Positions 52,701 through 61,194 are shown, counted from the first letter of the stretch. The stretch is 64,000 bases of DNA from Chryseobacterium formosense (GCF_900116415.1 NZ_FPAP01000004.1:124001-188000); one strand, 5' to 3'. Numbers and translations: made by a program. The notes: generated from the letters alone by a model not told the origin.

Positions 52701-52792
52701 GTGAATGGTAAAAAGTCAATTTTGCTTTGCAAGTGAATTTAAATCTAATCAAAAATTGACAACGAAGTGAATTCACCATTGACAATTCACTA
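52701..52792. repeat. Intergenic repeat with GTGAATGGT / ACCATTGACAATTCAC words
   Basis: GTGAATGG at the left edge and CACCATTGACAATTCAC at the right edge, with AGTCAATTTTGCTTTGCAAG and CAAAAATTGACAACGAAG inside, form shuffled inverted words between fmt and ribB. Confidence 0.4.
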
Positions 52793-53914
52793 TTAAAGCT
52801 GAACCATCTCTGTCACCTCAACGTCATATCCTCCAACCTGAGGTTTTACATTAGGATTCTGAGTGATTACTTTAAATTTATTGATTCCTAGGTTTTTAAG
52901 AATCTGTGTTCCGATCCCATAATCTCTGTAATTGAACGCCAAAGTAGGATGCTGCTGCTGTCCGTCCTGATAATTCAGGAACTGCTGTAATTTTCTTAAT
53001 GTATTTTCAGAATTTGAAACGTTGTTGATGAAAATTATCGCACCTTTTCCAGCCTCATTAACCATGTTGGTTACTTTTTCCAATAAAGGTTTTTCGCCAT
53101 TATTCAGTCTTGTCAGTACATCAAAATAAGAATCTGAAGACTGTACTCTCACCAAAACAGGCTCATCAACCGTCCATGAACCCTTCGTTAATGCAAAATG
53201 GATCTGATCATTAGAAGTTTCTCTGAAAGCAAAAAAATCATACTCACCATAAGCGGTATTTACTTTTCTTTCTTCAAGTCTTTCGATCAGGTTACCTTTT
53301 TTAAGCTGATAATGAATCAGATCTTCGATGGAAACAATCTTCATATCATGCTTCTGAGCAAATGCATAAAGTTCAGGTAAACGAGACATTGAACCATCTT
53401 CATTCATGATTTCACAAATAACACCACCTTCTTTCAAACCTGCAAGACACGTAAGATCGATCGCAGCTTCAGTATGCCCTGCTCTTTTTAGAACACCACC
53501 TTTTCTAGCACGAAGCGGGAAAATATGACCAGGACGCATAAAATCTGTAGGTTTAGATTTTTCATCCATCAAAGCTAAAATTGTTTTCGCTCTGTCACTC
53601 GCAGAAATTCCGGTAGAAGTTCCGTTTCCTAAAAGATCGACAGATACTGTGAAAGCAGTTTCTTTTGGATCGCTGCTTCGGCTCACCATCACATCAAGAC
53701 CCAACTCATCACATCTTTTCTCAGGAAGCGGCATACAGATCAAACCTCTCCCATGGAATGCCATAAAATTGATGATTTCAGGTGTTGTCAATTCAGCTGC
53801 ACAAAGAAAATCTCCTTCATTTTCTCTGTCTTCATCATCTACAACTATGATTATTTTACCATTTTTAAGGTCTTCAATCGCCTCAGGAATAGTATTTAAT
53901 TTAATATCAGACAT
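52793..53914 (-). CDS. ribB: 3,4-dihydroxy-2-butanone 4-phosphate synthase with degenerate GTP cyclohydrolase II-like domain
   Basis: About 373 residues from ATG 53914. Residues 1-205 are a complete RibB (DDEDRENEGDF with the metal-binding acids; RPGHIFPLRARKGGVLKRAGHTE; CEIMNEDGSMSRLP), converting ribulose 5-phosphate for riboflavin. The remaining 165 residues align in layout with RibA of RibBA fusions (YGEYDFFAFRE, VLVRVQSSDSYFDV) but lack the Cys zinc ligands and catalytic pattern, so GTP cyclohydrolase activity is unlikely. A separate RibA elsewhere is expected. The TAnnTTTG box at 53933-53940 excludes the longer start. Confidence 0.9.
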   Translation of the reverse strand: MSDIKLNTIPEAIEDLKNGKIIIVVDDEDRENEGDFLCAAELTTPEIINFMAFHGRGLICMPLPEKRCDELGLDVMVSRSSDPKETAFTVSVDLLGNGTSTGISASDRAKTILALMDEKSKPTDFMRPGHIFPLRARKGGVLKRAGHTEAAIDLTCLAGLKEGGVICEIMNEDGSMSRLPELYAFAQKHDMKIVSIEDLIHYQLKKGNLIERLEERKVNTAYGEYDFFAFRETSNDQIHFALTKGSWTVDEPVLVRVQSSDSYFDVLTRLNNGEKPLLEKVTNMVNEAGKGAIIFINNVSNSENTLRKLQQFLNYQDGQQQHPTLAFNYRDYGIGTQILKNLGINKFKVITQNPNVKPQVGGYDVEVTEMVQL

Positions 53915-53932
53915 TTTTACTTTAAATTTTCG

Positions 53933-53940
53933 CAAAGATA
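53933..53940 (-). promoter_or_regulatory. ribB: TAnnTTTG promoter box of ribB
   Basis: The minus strand reads TATCTTTG, 18 bases before ATG 53914. I saw no FMN riboswitch signature in this short leader. Confidence 0.55.
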
Positions 53941-53989
53941 ATCAATAAAATAAGCATCGACAATTAATATCAGTGGTTTGTTTTAAGCC

Positions 53990-54200
53990 ATAAATTTTAA
54001 CCACAAGAAGTTTTTAACACATGAGTCACATTAGTTTTAGTTTAAAATATTGAAAACACTTTAGAACATATAAGATTTGAAAATCAAAGATTTTCATTAA
54101 ATGCTTAGTGCAATAGGCATGCTCTCATGTTTAAATTAGAAATTATTTCCTTTATAATTCTAACAAACCGGCTGTAACTCTCCCTCTCAAAAATCTTTAT
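53990..54200. repeat. Intergenic DNA with ACCACAAG/CACATGAGTCACATTAG words
   Basis: AACCACAAGAAG, CACATGAGTCACATTAG and, near the other end, GACTTATGTGTTAT are related words in opposite orientation. No ORF, promoter pair or terminator stands out. A partly related word is at 9075-9090 (AACACAAGGTTCGC). Confidence 0.3.
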
Positions 54201-54210
54201 GACTTATGTG

Positions 54211-55212
54211 TTATCCAACTAAAGAATTTTTCGCTTTCCTAATGATTTTATATGACTCCAATCTTTTCTGATGGTCGTAAATGTGAGAATTAATCATCAG
54301 TTCATCAACCTGATATTTTTCCTGAAAGTTTTTAAGTTGCTCTGCAATTTCTTCTTGGTTTCCAATAAAACTGAACTTTAATTTCTGTAAAACCATCGAT
54401 TTTTCCATGGCTGACCAAATTTCGTCCATATCTTCAACCGGAGCAGGAAAAGGTTTTCTGTCGTTTCTGATGATGTTGATAAATGCCTGAAATAAAGTAG
54501 TCGAAAGAAAATGTGCTTCTTCGGAAGTTTCTGCAGCAACTCCGTTCACACAAGCCAAAACAAAAGGTCGATCTAAATATTTCGAAGGTTCAAAATGTTC
54601 TCTGTAAATTTTAAAAGCCATATCCATCTGTTCGGGAGCAAAATGTCCTGCAAAAGCATAAGGAAGTCCCAGCTCGGCAGCCAACCAGGCGCTGTCTGTG
54701 CTCGAACCGAGAATATACATCGGAATATCTAAACCTTCACCAGGAATCGCCCGAACCAAAGCGTTTGAATTTTCTTTCGAAAAATATTTCTGCAATTCTA
54801 AAATTTGTCTTGGAAATTGTTCATTAATGATTGCAGGATTTCTACCCAAAGCTTGAGCCGTCAAACCATCAGTTCCGGGAGCTCTTCCCAAACCCAGATC
54901 GATTCTTCCGGGAAAAAGCGATTCCAAAGTTCCGAATTGTTCAGCAATCACGAGCGAACTGTGATTCGGAAGCATAATTCCACCTGAACCGACTCTTATT
55001 TTCTTTGTTCCGTTGGCAATAAAACCAATCAGAACGGATGTTGCAGAACTTGCAATGCTTTCCATATTGTGATGTTCGGCAAGCCAGAATCTTTTATAAT
55101 CTAAATTTTCAGCGTGATTTGCCAAAGACAAACTATCCTGAAAAGTATCGTGAATGGTCTTTCCTTGTTTTACGGGAGCAAGATCAAGCACGGATATATC
55201 AAAATTTTTCAT
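54211..55212 (-). CDS. LLM-class flavin-dependent monooxygenase (MsnO8-like)
   Basis: A 333-residue soluble luciferase-like TIM-barrel protein. ISVLDLAPV at the start, YKRFWLAEHHN, IRVGSGGIMLPNH and LFPGRIDLGLGRAPGTD are the wording of the bacterial luciferase-like MsnO8 group. Substrate unknown. It is preceded by a promoter with two palindromic sites (55218-55231, 55241-55261), so regulation by a repressor is likely. Start ATG 55212. Confidence 0.88.
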   Translation of the reverse strand: MKNFDISVLDLAPVKQGKTIHDTFQDSLSLANHAENLDYKRFWLAEHHNMESIASSATSVLIGFIANGTKKIRVGSGGIMLPNHSSLVIAEQFGTLESLFPGRIDLGLGRAPGTDGLTAQALGRNPAIINEQFPRQILELQKYFSKENSNALVRAIPGEGLDIPMYILGSSTDSAWLAAELGLPYAFAGHFAPEQMDMAFKIYREHFEPSKYLDRPFVLACVNGVAAETSEEAHFLSTTLFQAFINIIRNDRKPFPAPVEDMDEIWSAMEKSMVLQKLKFSFIGNQEEIAEQLKNFQEKYQVDELMINSHIYDHQKRLESYKIIRKAKNSLVG

Positions 55213-55217
55213 TATAA

Positions 55218-55261
55218 CTAATTTGAATTAGCAAATTTAAAACTAATAAATTGCATTAGTT
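55218..55261. promoter_or_regulatory. Promoter and paired CTAAT/ATTAG palindromes of the LLM gene
   Basis: A minus-strand -7 box TAAATTTG is at 55239-55232. CTAATTTGAATTAG (55218-55231) is a palindrome between the box and the ATG, and AACTAAT-n7-ATTAGTT (55241-55261) another upstream of the box. The shared half-site CTAAT suggests one dimeric regulator binding both. Confidence 0.55.
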
Positions 55262-55398
55262 ACTTTTTGTAATTGATGGAATTGATTGGGTGTTGTGGGA
55301 AAAACTATTGGAAAAAATATTTAAGTAAAGATTAGTTCTATTATTCTTAAATTAAAAAAACACTTAAATAATTTATATCTAAATTAATTTACGGTTGT

Positions 55399-55457
55399 TT
55401 GTCATTCCGTAGGAATCTACACATTTTAAGTTTATTGAGATTCCTACGGAATGACAA
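55399..55457. repeat. Perfect 20-bp inverted repeat, TTGTCATTCCGTAGGAATCT
   Basis: The left arm at 55399-55418 and the right arm at 55438-55457 are exact reverse complements around a 19-base AT-rich loop. There is no T-run after either arm. A degraded half copy is at 40456-40477. Confidence 0.85.
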
Positions 55458-55483
55458 AGTGACTGCTGATTAATTACAAAAAA

Positions 55484-57613
55484 TTAACCGTTATTCTTCT
55501 CCTTCTGATACGTAAAATGATTAATCAAAATCCTGATTTCATTAAATTCAAAATTACTTGGTAGAGCATTTTTCCATTCTGTAAGATTTTCTTTTGGATT
55601 TTTGTAAAACATTTCTTCAAACGCTTTTATTTTATCGGAAGTGATGACTCTCGAAATATCCAGTAAGCCCTGTTCTGCAAATTTGGCAAGGTGACCGATG
55701 ATGGTTTCTTTTACCAAACCTCTTTCCAAAGCAATTTCTGAGATGGTTTTCCCTTCCTCGAACAATTGAAAAGTAAGAACCTGAGACGGAACTTTTGCAA
55801 TTTTCATGCTGACTTCCTTATCATTTTTTTCGTCGAGAAGTTTGGTTTCGAGCAAATGAATTTCTTTTAAACTGTTCAGATATTCTTCAATATCTTCCAA
55901 CCAATTTTTAAGCTCTTCATTGTATTGCTTTAAGCCTTTTGCACCTTTTATTTCAGCATAAAAATCTTTTAGTGGATTAAAAACTTTGTCTCTGATTTCG
56001 GTAAAAAAGAAATTCACAGCACCCTTAGATTTGCTTTCAATTTCTGCCCATTGCTCTTTATTCTCAATAAACAGATTTACTTTTTGGAAAATTACCCTCT
56101 CTAATTTTTCGAAAATCTTTCCTAAATTTAAAACATCTCGTTTCAACTGAAGATACAATTGATTAGATTTTGTACGATCGATGCTTTTAGTCACAATTGA
56201 AAGATTATTCCATTGTTCTACTTCTTTTAAAAACCATTGACAATCTAGTGTACGAAGCAGTTTTCTGATGCTGTAATCGTACTTTTCCTGATTTAAAATA
56301 CTTTCAACGTTATCATTTGCCTGAGTTTCACCCTGGAATTTAAGAATCCGGTTATCTTTAAAGATAACATCGGGAGTAATTTTTGATTTTAAAACAATTC
56401 CTTCCAAAGTACGACAACGGGACAATGCCACATAAACCTGACCTGCCGTAAAACTTTTTCCGGCATCAATGATCACTTTATCAAATGTCAAACCCTGACT
56501 TTTGTGAATCGTCACCGCCCATGCTAATTTTATCGGAAACTGCTCAAAGCTTCCCAAAACTTCTTCCTTGATATTTTTATCGGTATCGAGCGAGTATTTT
56601 TTCTGTTCCCAGACTTCTCTTTTTACAACGATTTCTCTTTCACTTCCTTCAAGAATGACCTTGATTTCATTTTCATCTAATGATGAAATTTCACCTAATT
56701 TACCATTGAAATATTTCTTTTCACCTGAAATATCATTCCGAATAAACATCACTTGAGCACCAATTTTTAATTCTAAAAACTGATCATTAGGAAACTGATT
56801 TTCTTTAAACTCACCAAAAAGTTTAGCTTCATACGTACTTGGACTGACTTTTATATCTTTCAGTTTTTCCTGATTGATGTCGTCTGCCATTTTGTTGTGC
56901 GAGCAAAGATAGACGTAAGGTTCATCGCCTGCTTCAAAACCAGGATCGTATCTTTCATTCAGATGATCAAAATCGATATTGGCAACATCTCCGTCACGGA
57001 TTGCATTTAATATTTCTAAAAATTCCTGATCGGTTTGGCGGTAAACTTTCGTTAATTCAATCGTGATTAATGGAATATCTTTAATTGCCAAACTATCGAA
57101 AAAGAAAGGCGAATTGTAAAACATTTTCAAGACATGCTCATCTCTCACCACTGGCGGAAGCTGATACAAATCTCCGATGAACAACATCTGAACTCCACCA
57201 AAACGCTGATTATTTCTACGGATAAATCTCAGAGAAAAATCCATCATATCCAAAACATCTGCACGAAGCATCGAAACCTCATCAATGATCAAAACTTCAA
57301 CTTCTCTTAAAAGTTTAAGCTTATCTTTTCTGTATTTAAAATGTTGCTGAAGATCAATAATATTGTTGGCGATATTGCTATCAATACGATCTGTTGTTGG
57401 CAAAAAAGTACGCAAAGGCAAACCAAACATCGAGTGAATGGTAACTCCGCCTGCATTGATAGCAGCAATTCCGGTGGGCGCAACAACAATGTGCTTTTTT
57501 TTCGTTTTCTTTACAAATTCGTTAAGGAATGTTGTCTTACCCGTACCCGCTTTTCCCGTAAGAAAAACGCTTCGGTTGGTATATTCTATTAAGTCAAAAA
57601 AATGATTATTCAT
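55484..57613 (-). CDS. PIF1/RecD-like helicase with C-terminal helix-turn-helix
   Basis: About 709 residues from ATG 57613. Walker A GKAGTGKTTFL (about 20-30), LIIDEVSMLRADVLD (motif II), GDLYQLPPV (motif III) and the C-terminal HKSQGLTFDKVIIDAG and YVALSRCRTLEG (UvrD_C_2 type) define a 5'-3' SF1B helicase. The end (about 630-690; GKTISEIALERGLVKETIIGHLAKF) is a helicase HTH_40 domain. It probably removes replication obstacles or unusual DNA structures. The TTG at 57622 is an unlikely start. Confidence 0.9.
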   Translation of the reverse strand: MNNHFFDLIEYTNRSVFLTGKAGTGKTTFLNEFVKKTKKKHIVVAPTGIAAINAGGVTIHSMFGLPLRTFLPTTDRIDSNIANNIIDLQQHFKYRKDKLKLLREVEVLIIDEVSMLRADVLDMMDFSLRFIRRNNQRFGGVQMLFIGDLYQLPPVVRDEHVLKMFYNSPFFFDSLAIKDIPLITIELTKVYRQTDQEFLEILNAIRDGDVANIDFDHLNERYDPGFEAGDEPYVYLCSHNKMADDINQEKLKDIKVSPSTYEAKLFGEFKENQFPNDQFLELKIGAQVMFIRNDISGEKKYFNGKLGEISSLDENEIKVILEGSEREIVVKREVWEQKKYSLDTDKNIKEEVLGSFEQFPIKLAWAVTIHKSQGLTFDKVIIDAGKSFTAGQVYVALSRCRTLEGIVLKSKITPDVIFKDNRILKFQGETQANDNVESILNQEKYDYSIRKLLRTLDCQWFLKEVEQWNNLSIVTKSIDRTKSNQLYLQLKRDVLNLGKIFEKLERVIFQKVNLFIENKEQWAEIESKSKGAVNFFFTEIRDKVFNPLKDFYAEIKGAKGLKQYNEELKNWLEDIEEYLNSLKEIHLLETKLLDEKNDKEVSMKIAKVPSQVLTFQLFEEGKTISEIALERGLVKETIIGHLAKFAEQGLLDISRVITSDKIKAFEEMFYKNPKENLTEWKNALPSNFEFNEIRILINHFTYQKEKNNG

Positions 57614-57705
57614 CGCCGGCAAAATTACGGAAAAACTGCGTAAGGAATAAATTTTGATTACCTTTAAAAATTAAATTAACCAACTTTACAATAATCAAAC
57701 CCAAT

Positions 57706-58146
57706 ATGAAAAACATTATTATAAGCTCCACGATAATATTATCGATAACAACAATCTCACTAAGCTCGTGCAAATCAGCAAACAGCGACACCTCTACTTT
57801 ACCAAAAGATATTTCGGAACGACCTGCCGATGAAAACAGCCAAAAATATGACGAAGCCGCTCTGGAAAAAATAAAAAGTGCCATAGAATCTGAAATCGCA
57901 AAAGAAAAATGCACAAGAAATGCAGACTGGGCTTTTGCACCCATCGGTTCTAAAGCTTGCGGCGGACCTTCAGGTTATATTGCTTATCCGAAGAAAATAG
58001 AAACTTCCATTCTTCCTAAAATAGAAAACTATACTCAAAAAATGTCAGAATTCAATAAAAAACACAATATTACTTCCGATTGTATGATGGCTCCGGAACC
58101 CACTTCTGTAAGATGTGAGAACGGAAAAGCAGTTTTAGTGTTTTAA
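57706..58146 (+). CDS. Conserved small lipoprotein
   Basis: A 146-residue protein with a lipoprotein signal (ISLSSC, Cys near 22). The mature domain carries CTRNADWAFAPIGSKACGG, YIAYPK and NITSDCMMAPEP, wording I have seen in conserved Bacteroidota proteins of unknown function. Four Cys in the mature part could form two disulfides. Divergent from the PIF1-like gene. Own terminator. Confidence 0.75.
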   Translation: MKNIIISSTIILSITTISLSSCKSANSDTSTLPKDISERPADENSQKYDEAALEKIKSAIESEIAKEKCTRNADWAFAPIGSKACGGPSGYIAYPKKIETSILPKIENYTQKMSEFNKKHNITSDCMMAPEPTSVRCENGKAVLVF

Positions 58147-58178
58147 TAAGAGCCAAGGGAAAAGTTAAAAGTAAAAAT

Positions 58179-58208
58179 TTCTGACTAAACCAATCAGAAC
58201 TTTTTTTA
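58179..58208 (+). terminator. Terminator of the small lipoprotein gene
   Basis: TTCTGA (58179-58184) pairs with TCAGAA (58194-58199), followed by a long T-run. Confidence 0.65.
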
Positions 58209-58216
58209 TTTAAATC

Positions 58217-58284
58217 TCTCGCTGATTTTGCAGATTACGCAAATAATCGTTTTAAAATAATCTGCGAAATTTGCTACTGCGAGA
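58217..58284. repeat. Palindromic repeat of the TCTCGCTGATT...GCGAGA family, copy 2
   Basis: The left arm starts TCTCGCTGATTTTGCAGATT and the right arm ends TGCGAGA at 58284, with an imperfect long stem. Same family as 40370-40439, with diverged inner arms. Confidence 0.75.
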
Positions 58285-58298
58285 AAAGCAATAAGTTT

Positions 58299-58354
58299 AG
58301 GCTAAAGCCGTTGAAATTATTTCATAAAAAACGGGCTAAAGCCCGTTCCTATTG
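58299..58354. repeat. REP-like pair built on GGCTAAAGCC, second site
   Basis: GGC-TAAA-GCC at 58300-58309 and ACGGGC-TAAA-GCCCGT at 58331-58346, followed by TCCTATT. The end CTAAAGCCCGTTCCTATT recurs exactly at 63854-63871. Confidence 0.75.
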
Positions 58355-58401
58355 ATAAAATTCATTTGAAATGCTTTGTGATTTCAAAACTAAATATATT
58401 T

Positions 58402-58917
58402 TTAATCTTTATACCAAGAAGAATATTTTACATAATTATCTGCAATTCGGTTCACTTCGCCTTCCAAAAGTGCCGCTGAAATATCTTTTATTTTTCTTGC
58501 AGGTACTCCACCCCAAACTTCTCCGGATTTGATATGCGTCCCCTGGGTTACCACAGAACCTGCTCCCACAATAGAATTTTCTTCAATTGTACAATCATCC
58601 ATCACAATAGAACCCATCCCGATTAAAACATTGTTGTGAATTCTGCAACCATGAACAATCGCATTGTGACCGATGGAAACATTATTTCCGATTTCTAAAG
58701 GAAATTTTTCGTAAGTACAGTGTAACATTGCATTATCTTGCACATTTACTTTATCTCCCATTGTAATGTAGTGTACATCTCCCCTGATTACGGCATTATA
58801 CCAAATGCTGCAGTCTTTTCCCATCGTTACATTCCCGATAACCGTTGCCGTTTCTGCCAAAAATGTATTTTCACCAATTTGCGGTGTTTTTCCTAAAAGT
58901 TCTTTTATAAGTGCCAT
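58402..58917 (-). CDS. Gamma carbonic anhydrase-family protein (left-handed beta-helix)
   Basis: A 171-residue hexapeptide-repeat protein. Repeats such as IGNVTMGKDCSIWYNAVIRG and VIGMGSIV run through residues about 15-130. The three zinc His of gamma carbonic anhydrases are in the expected places (MLHCTYEK, SIGHNAIVHGC). Whether it hydrates CO2 or acts as a carnitine/acyl-type relative (CaiE/PaaY/YrdA) cannot be decided. Start ATG 58917. Confidence 0.88.
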   Translation of the reverse strand: MALIKELLGKTPQIGENTFLAETATVIGNVTMGKDCSIWYNAVIRGDVHYITMGDKVNVQDNAMLHCTYEKFPLEIGNNVSIGHNAIVHGCRIHNNVLIGMGSIVMDDCTIEENSIVGAGSVVTQGTHIKSGEVWGGVPARKIKDISAALLEGEVNRIADNYVKYSSWYKD

Positions 58918-58997
58918 TTAAATTAATTTGAAAATTTGATAATGAGTTAATTTGAAAATTAAAATATGAAATCACAAATTGCAAATTACAGTGATAG

Positions 58998-59030
58998 CAA
59001 AAATCTAACTTCCAACACCCAGCTTCTAAG
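58998..59030. repeat. Reverse copy of the GGAAG intergenic repeat family
   Basis: AAATCTAACTTCCAACACCC then AGCTTCTAAG, upstream of the NifU-family gene. If read as protein it would only lengthen that gene artificially. Confidence 0.5.
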
Positions 59031-59040
59031 TTCTTATCCG

Positions 59041-59048
59041 TATTTTTG
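59041..59048 (+). promoter_or_regulatory. TAnnTTTG promoter box of the NifU-family gene
   Basis: TATTTTTG, 22 bases before ATG 59071. It lies inside the reading frame of the longer start at 58966, supporting the shorter one. Confidence 0.55.
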
Positions 59049-59070
59049 TACTCTCAAATTTAACGAAAAA

Positions 59071-59949
59071 ATGCGTACGATACTTATAGAGCCAACAGAA
59101 AACCCGAAAGTGATGAAATTTGTAGCTGATTACAATCTGATTCCGGGGTCATTGGAGTTGGACAGAGATTCGGATATATCAGAAATTCCTTTAGCACAGG
59201 AACTTTTCAATTATCCTTTTGTGGAAAGAATTTTCATTACCGCAAATTTTGTGGCGATTGCAAAACAGGACACTGTAGAATGGGAACACGTTGCAGAAAG
59301 CCTTAAAAATGTAATAGAAGATGAGCTTTTAGCCAACCCAAGAATTTATTTACAGAAGAAAAAAGAGATGTATGAGATTTATGCTGAAATGACTCCCAAT
59401 CCGAATGCAATGAAATTTGTTTCGAGCAAAATGCTGATGGATGGTTTTGTAGAAGTAAAGTCGAGAAACGAAGCTCAGGGAGTTCCTTTAGCTCAGGCTA
59501 TTTTTACTGAATTCGATTTTGCACATGAAGTTTTTATTTCTGATAATTTTGTTGCTGTTACAAGAGACAATTCTGTAGAATGGCACCAGGTAATGATGGC
59601 GGTTCGTGGTTATATTGCAGAATACCTTCAAAGCGGTGGCGAAATTTCAAATATTGAAGCTCAGAAACACGAAAATCCTGTAGAAAAAATCATTAACAGA
59701 GATTATACAGATGACGAACAGAAAATTTCGGATATTCTAAACGAATATGTTGCTCCTGCTGTAGAAAACGATGGCGGGAAAATTTCTTTAATGGAATATG
59801 ATGCTGCCAACAAAACGGCAAAGATGTTGCTACAAGGTGCTTGTTCGGGCTGCCCAAGTTCAACTGCTACATTAAAAGGCGGAATCGAAAATATTTTAAA
59901 GCAATTCGTTCCGGATTTAGTAGAAAGAGTGGAAGCCGTAAACGGATAA
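59071..59949 (+). CDS. NifU-family Fe-S carrier with two Nfu_N domains
   Basis: About 292 residues from ATG 59071. Two Nfu N-terminal scaffold domains in tandem (about 1-90, TENPKVMKFVADYNLIPGS; and about 105-195, TPNPNAMKFVSSKMLMDGF) precede a NifU C-terminal domain (about 210-290) with the cluster-binding pair CSGCPSS. Such proteins pass 4Fe-4S clusters to apo-enzymes. Most Nfu proteins have one N-domain. The longer start adds 35 residues encoded by repeat and promoter DNA and is rejected. Confidence 0.9.
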   Translation: MRTILIEPTENPKVMKFVADYNLIPGSLELDRDSDISEIPLAQELFNYPFVERIFITANFVAIAKQDTVEWEHVAESLKNVIEDELLANPRIYLQKKKEMYEIYAEMTPNPNAMKFVSSKMLMDGFVEVKSRNEAQGVPLAQAIFTEFDFAHEVFISDNFVAVTRDNSVEWHQVMMAVRGYIAEYLQSGGEISNIEAQKHENPVEKIINRDYTDDEQKISDILNEYVAPAVENDGGKISLMEYDAANKTAKMLLQGACSGCPSSTATLKGGIENILKQFVPDLVERVEAVNG

Positions 59950-59963
59950 AATATAAGCAATAA

Positions 59964-60026
59964 ATGATGAGTAATAAGTAATTTGCATGCGGATTATTTA
60001 TTACTCATTATTCATTACCCATTACA
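59964..60026. repeat. Inverted GAGTAATAAGTAAT / ATTACTCATTATTCATT repeat before hemH
   Basis: AATGATGAGTAATAAGTAAT on the left and ATTACTCATTATTCATTACC on the right can pair. It occupies the space between the NifU-family gene and hemH. Confidence 0.55.
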
Positions 60027-60033
60027 TATATAT

Positions 60034-61056
60034 ATGAAAGGAATATTATTAGTCAATCTTGGATCGCCAAAATCTACTTCAGTACCTGATGTACGAGAAT
60101 ATCTTGATGAATTTTTGATGGACGAAAAAGTGATTGATTACCGATGGTTTTTTCGTGCACTTTTGGTTCAGGGAATTATTTTAAATACAAGACCTGCAAA
60201 ATCTGCCGAAGCGTATAAAACGGTTTGGACAGATGAGGGCTCACCTTTAATTGTCATTACTCAGAAAATTCAGAAAAAACTTCAGAAGCTGGTTGATGTT
60301 CCGGTAGAAATCGGGATGAGATATGCTCAACCAAGTATTGAAGCGGGAATTCAGAAATTGGTAGACCAAGGTGTAAGCGATATCGTTCTTTTCCCGCTGT
60401 ATCCGCAATATGCGATGAGTACAACTGAAACGGTAATTGAAAAAGCGGAAGAAGTAAGAAAAAAGAAATTTCCGGGTATTAAAATTAATTATGTACAACC
60501 TTTTTACAATCGGGAAATTTACATTGACTGTTTAGCAGAAAGCATTAAGGAAAAACTTCCTGAGAATTTCGATGCTTTACAATTTTCTTATCATGGCGTT
60601 CCTGAAAGACATATTTTCAAGACAGACCCTACCAATACCTGTAATCTAAATGATTGCTGTACTCGAGAAAACAACCCGAGTCATCAGTTTTGTTACCGCC
60701 ATCAATGTTTTGATGTGACTAATTCTGTGATAAAAAAATTAGGATTGCCAAAAGAAAAAGTAATGGTAACCTTCCAGTCGAGATTGGGAAAAGATAAATG
60801 GATGGAACCTTACACCGATGAAACGTTGGAAACAATTGGTAAAAAGGGAGTTAAAAACCTCGCTATCGTCTGTCCGGCTTTCGTATCTGATTGTCTGGAA
60901 ACTTTAGAAGAAATTTCTGTGGAAGGAAAACATCAGTTTGAGCACGGTGGTGGAGAAAACTTCCATTACATTCCTTGTTTAAATGATGAAGACCGCTGGA
61001 TTGATGTCGTAAAAATTCTTTGTGAAGAAAAGCTGAATGAATTTTATTTCGTTTAA
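60034..61056 (+). CDS. hemH: Ferrochelatase
   Basis: A 340-residue enzyme from ATG 60034 (KGILLVNLGSPKS) inserting Fe2+ into protoporphyrin IX. QFSYHGVPERH carries the catalytic His, TFQSRLGKDKWMEPYT and CPAFVSDCLETLEEI the other conserved parts including the acidic metal-path residues. A longer frame from 59983 is encoded by the repeat and lacks family likeness. It follows the NifU gene and could share its transcript. Confidence 0.95.
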   Translation: MKGILLVNLGSPKSTSVPDVREYLDEFLMDEKVIDYRWFFRALLVQGIILNTRPAKSAEAYKTVWTDEGSPLIVITQKIQKKLQKLVDVPVEIGMRYAQPSIEAGIQKLVDQGVSDIVLFPLYPQYAMSTTETVIEKAEEVRKKKFPGIKINYVQPFYNREIYIDCLAESIKEKLPENFDALQFSYHGVPERHIFKTDPTNTCNLNDCCTRENNPSHQFCYRHQCFDVTNSVIKKLGLPKEKVMVTFQSRLGKDKWMEPYTDETLETIGKKGVKNLAIVCPAFVSDCLETLEEISVEGKHQFEHGGGENFHYIPCLNDEDRWIDVVKILCEEKLNEFYFV

Positions 61057-61081
61057 AATAAATTTCTTTTAAAAATACATT

Positions 61082-61116
61082 AAGACACTTAATTTCGGTT
61101 TAAGTGTCTTTTTTTA
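61082..61116 (+). terminator. Terminator of hemH
   Basis: AAGACACTTAA (61082-61092) pairs perfectly with TTAAGTGTCTT (61100-61110), followed by T. Confidence 0.92.
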
Positions 61117-61122
61117 TGAATA

Positions 61123-61194
61123 CACCCCATAAAAAATGGGGCAATCTATGATAAAATACATTTATTTAAAAAATATACTAAATTTTATAGGGGT
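61123..61194. promoter_or_regulatory. Possible autoregulatory operator of the toxin-antitoxin-like pair
   Basis: CCCCAT (61125-61130) and ATGGGG (61136-61141) form a small palindrome, and TATAGGGGTA lies further down at about 61186. These GGGG half-sites sit upstream of the pair, where an antitoxin would bind. Inference only. Confidence 0.3.

Noticed and set aside
52793-53914. True bifunctional RibBA annotation
   Set aside because: The GTP cyclohydrolase II half lacks the zinc Cys residues, so only RibB activity is supported.
53915-53942. FMN riboswitch upstream of ribB
   Set aside because: The space between promoter box and ATG is about 18 bases, far too short for the RFN element.
58966-59070. 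35-residue N-terminal extension of the NifU-family protein
   Set aside because: It is encoded by intergenic repeat DNA and contains the promoter box TATTTTTG; ATG 59071 begins the conserved domain.
59983-60033. 17-residue N-terminal extension of ferrochelatase
   Set aside because: It is encoded by an inverted intergenic repeat and lacks family likeness.
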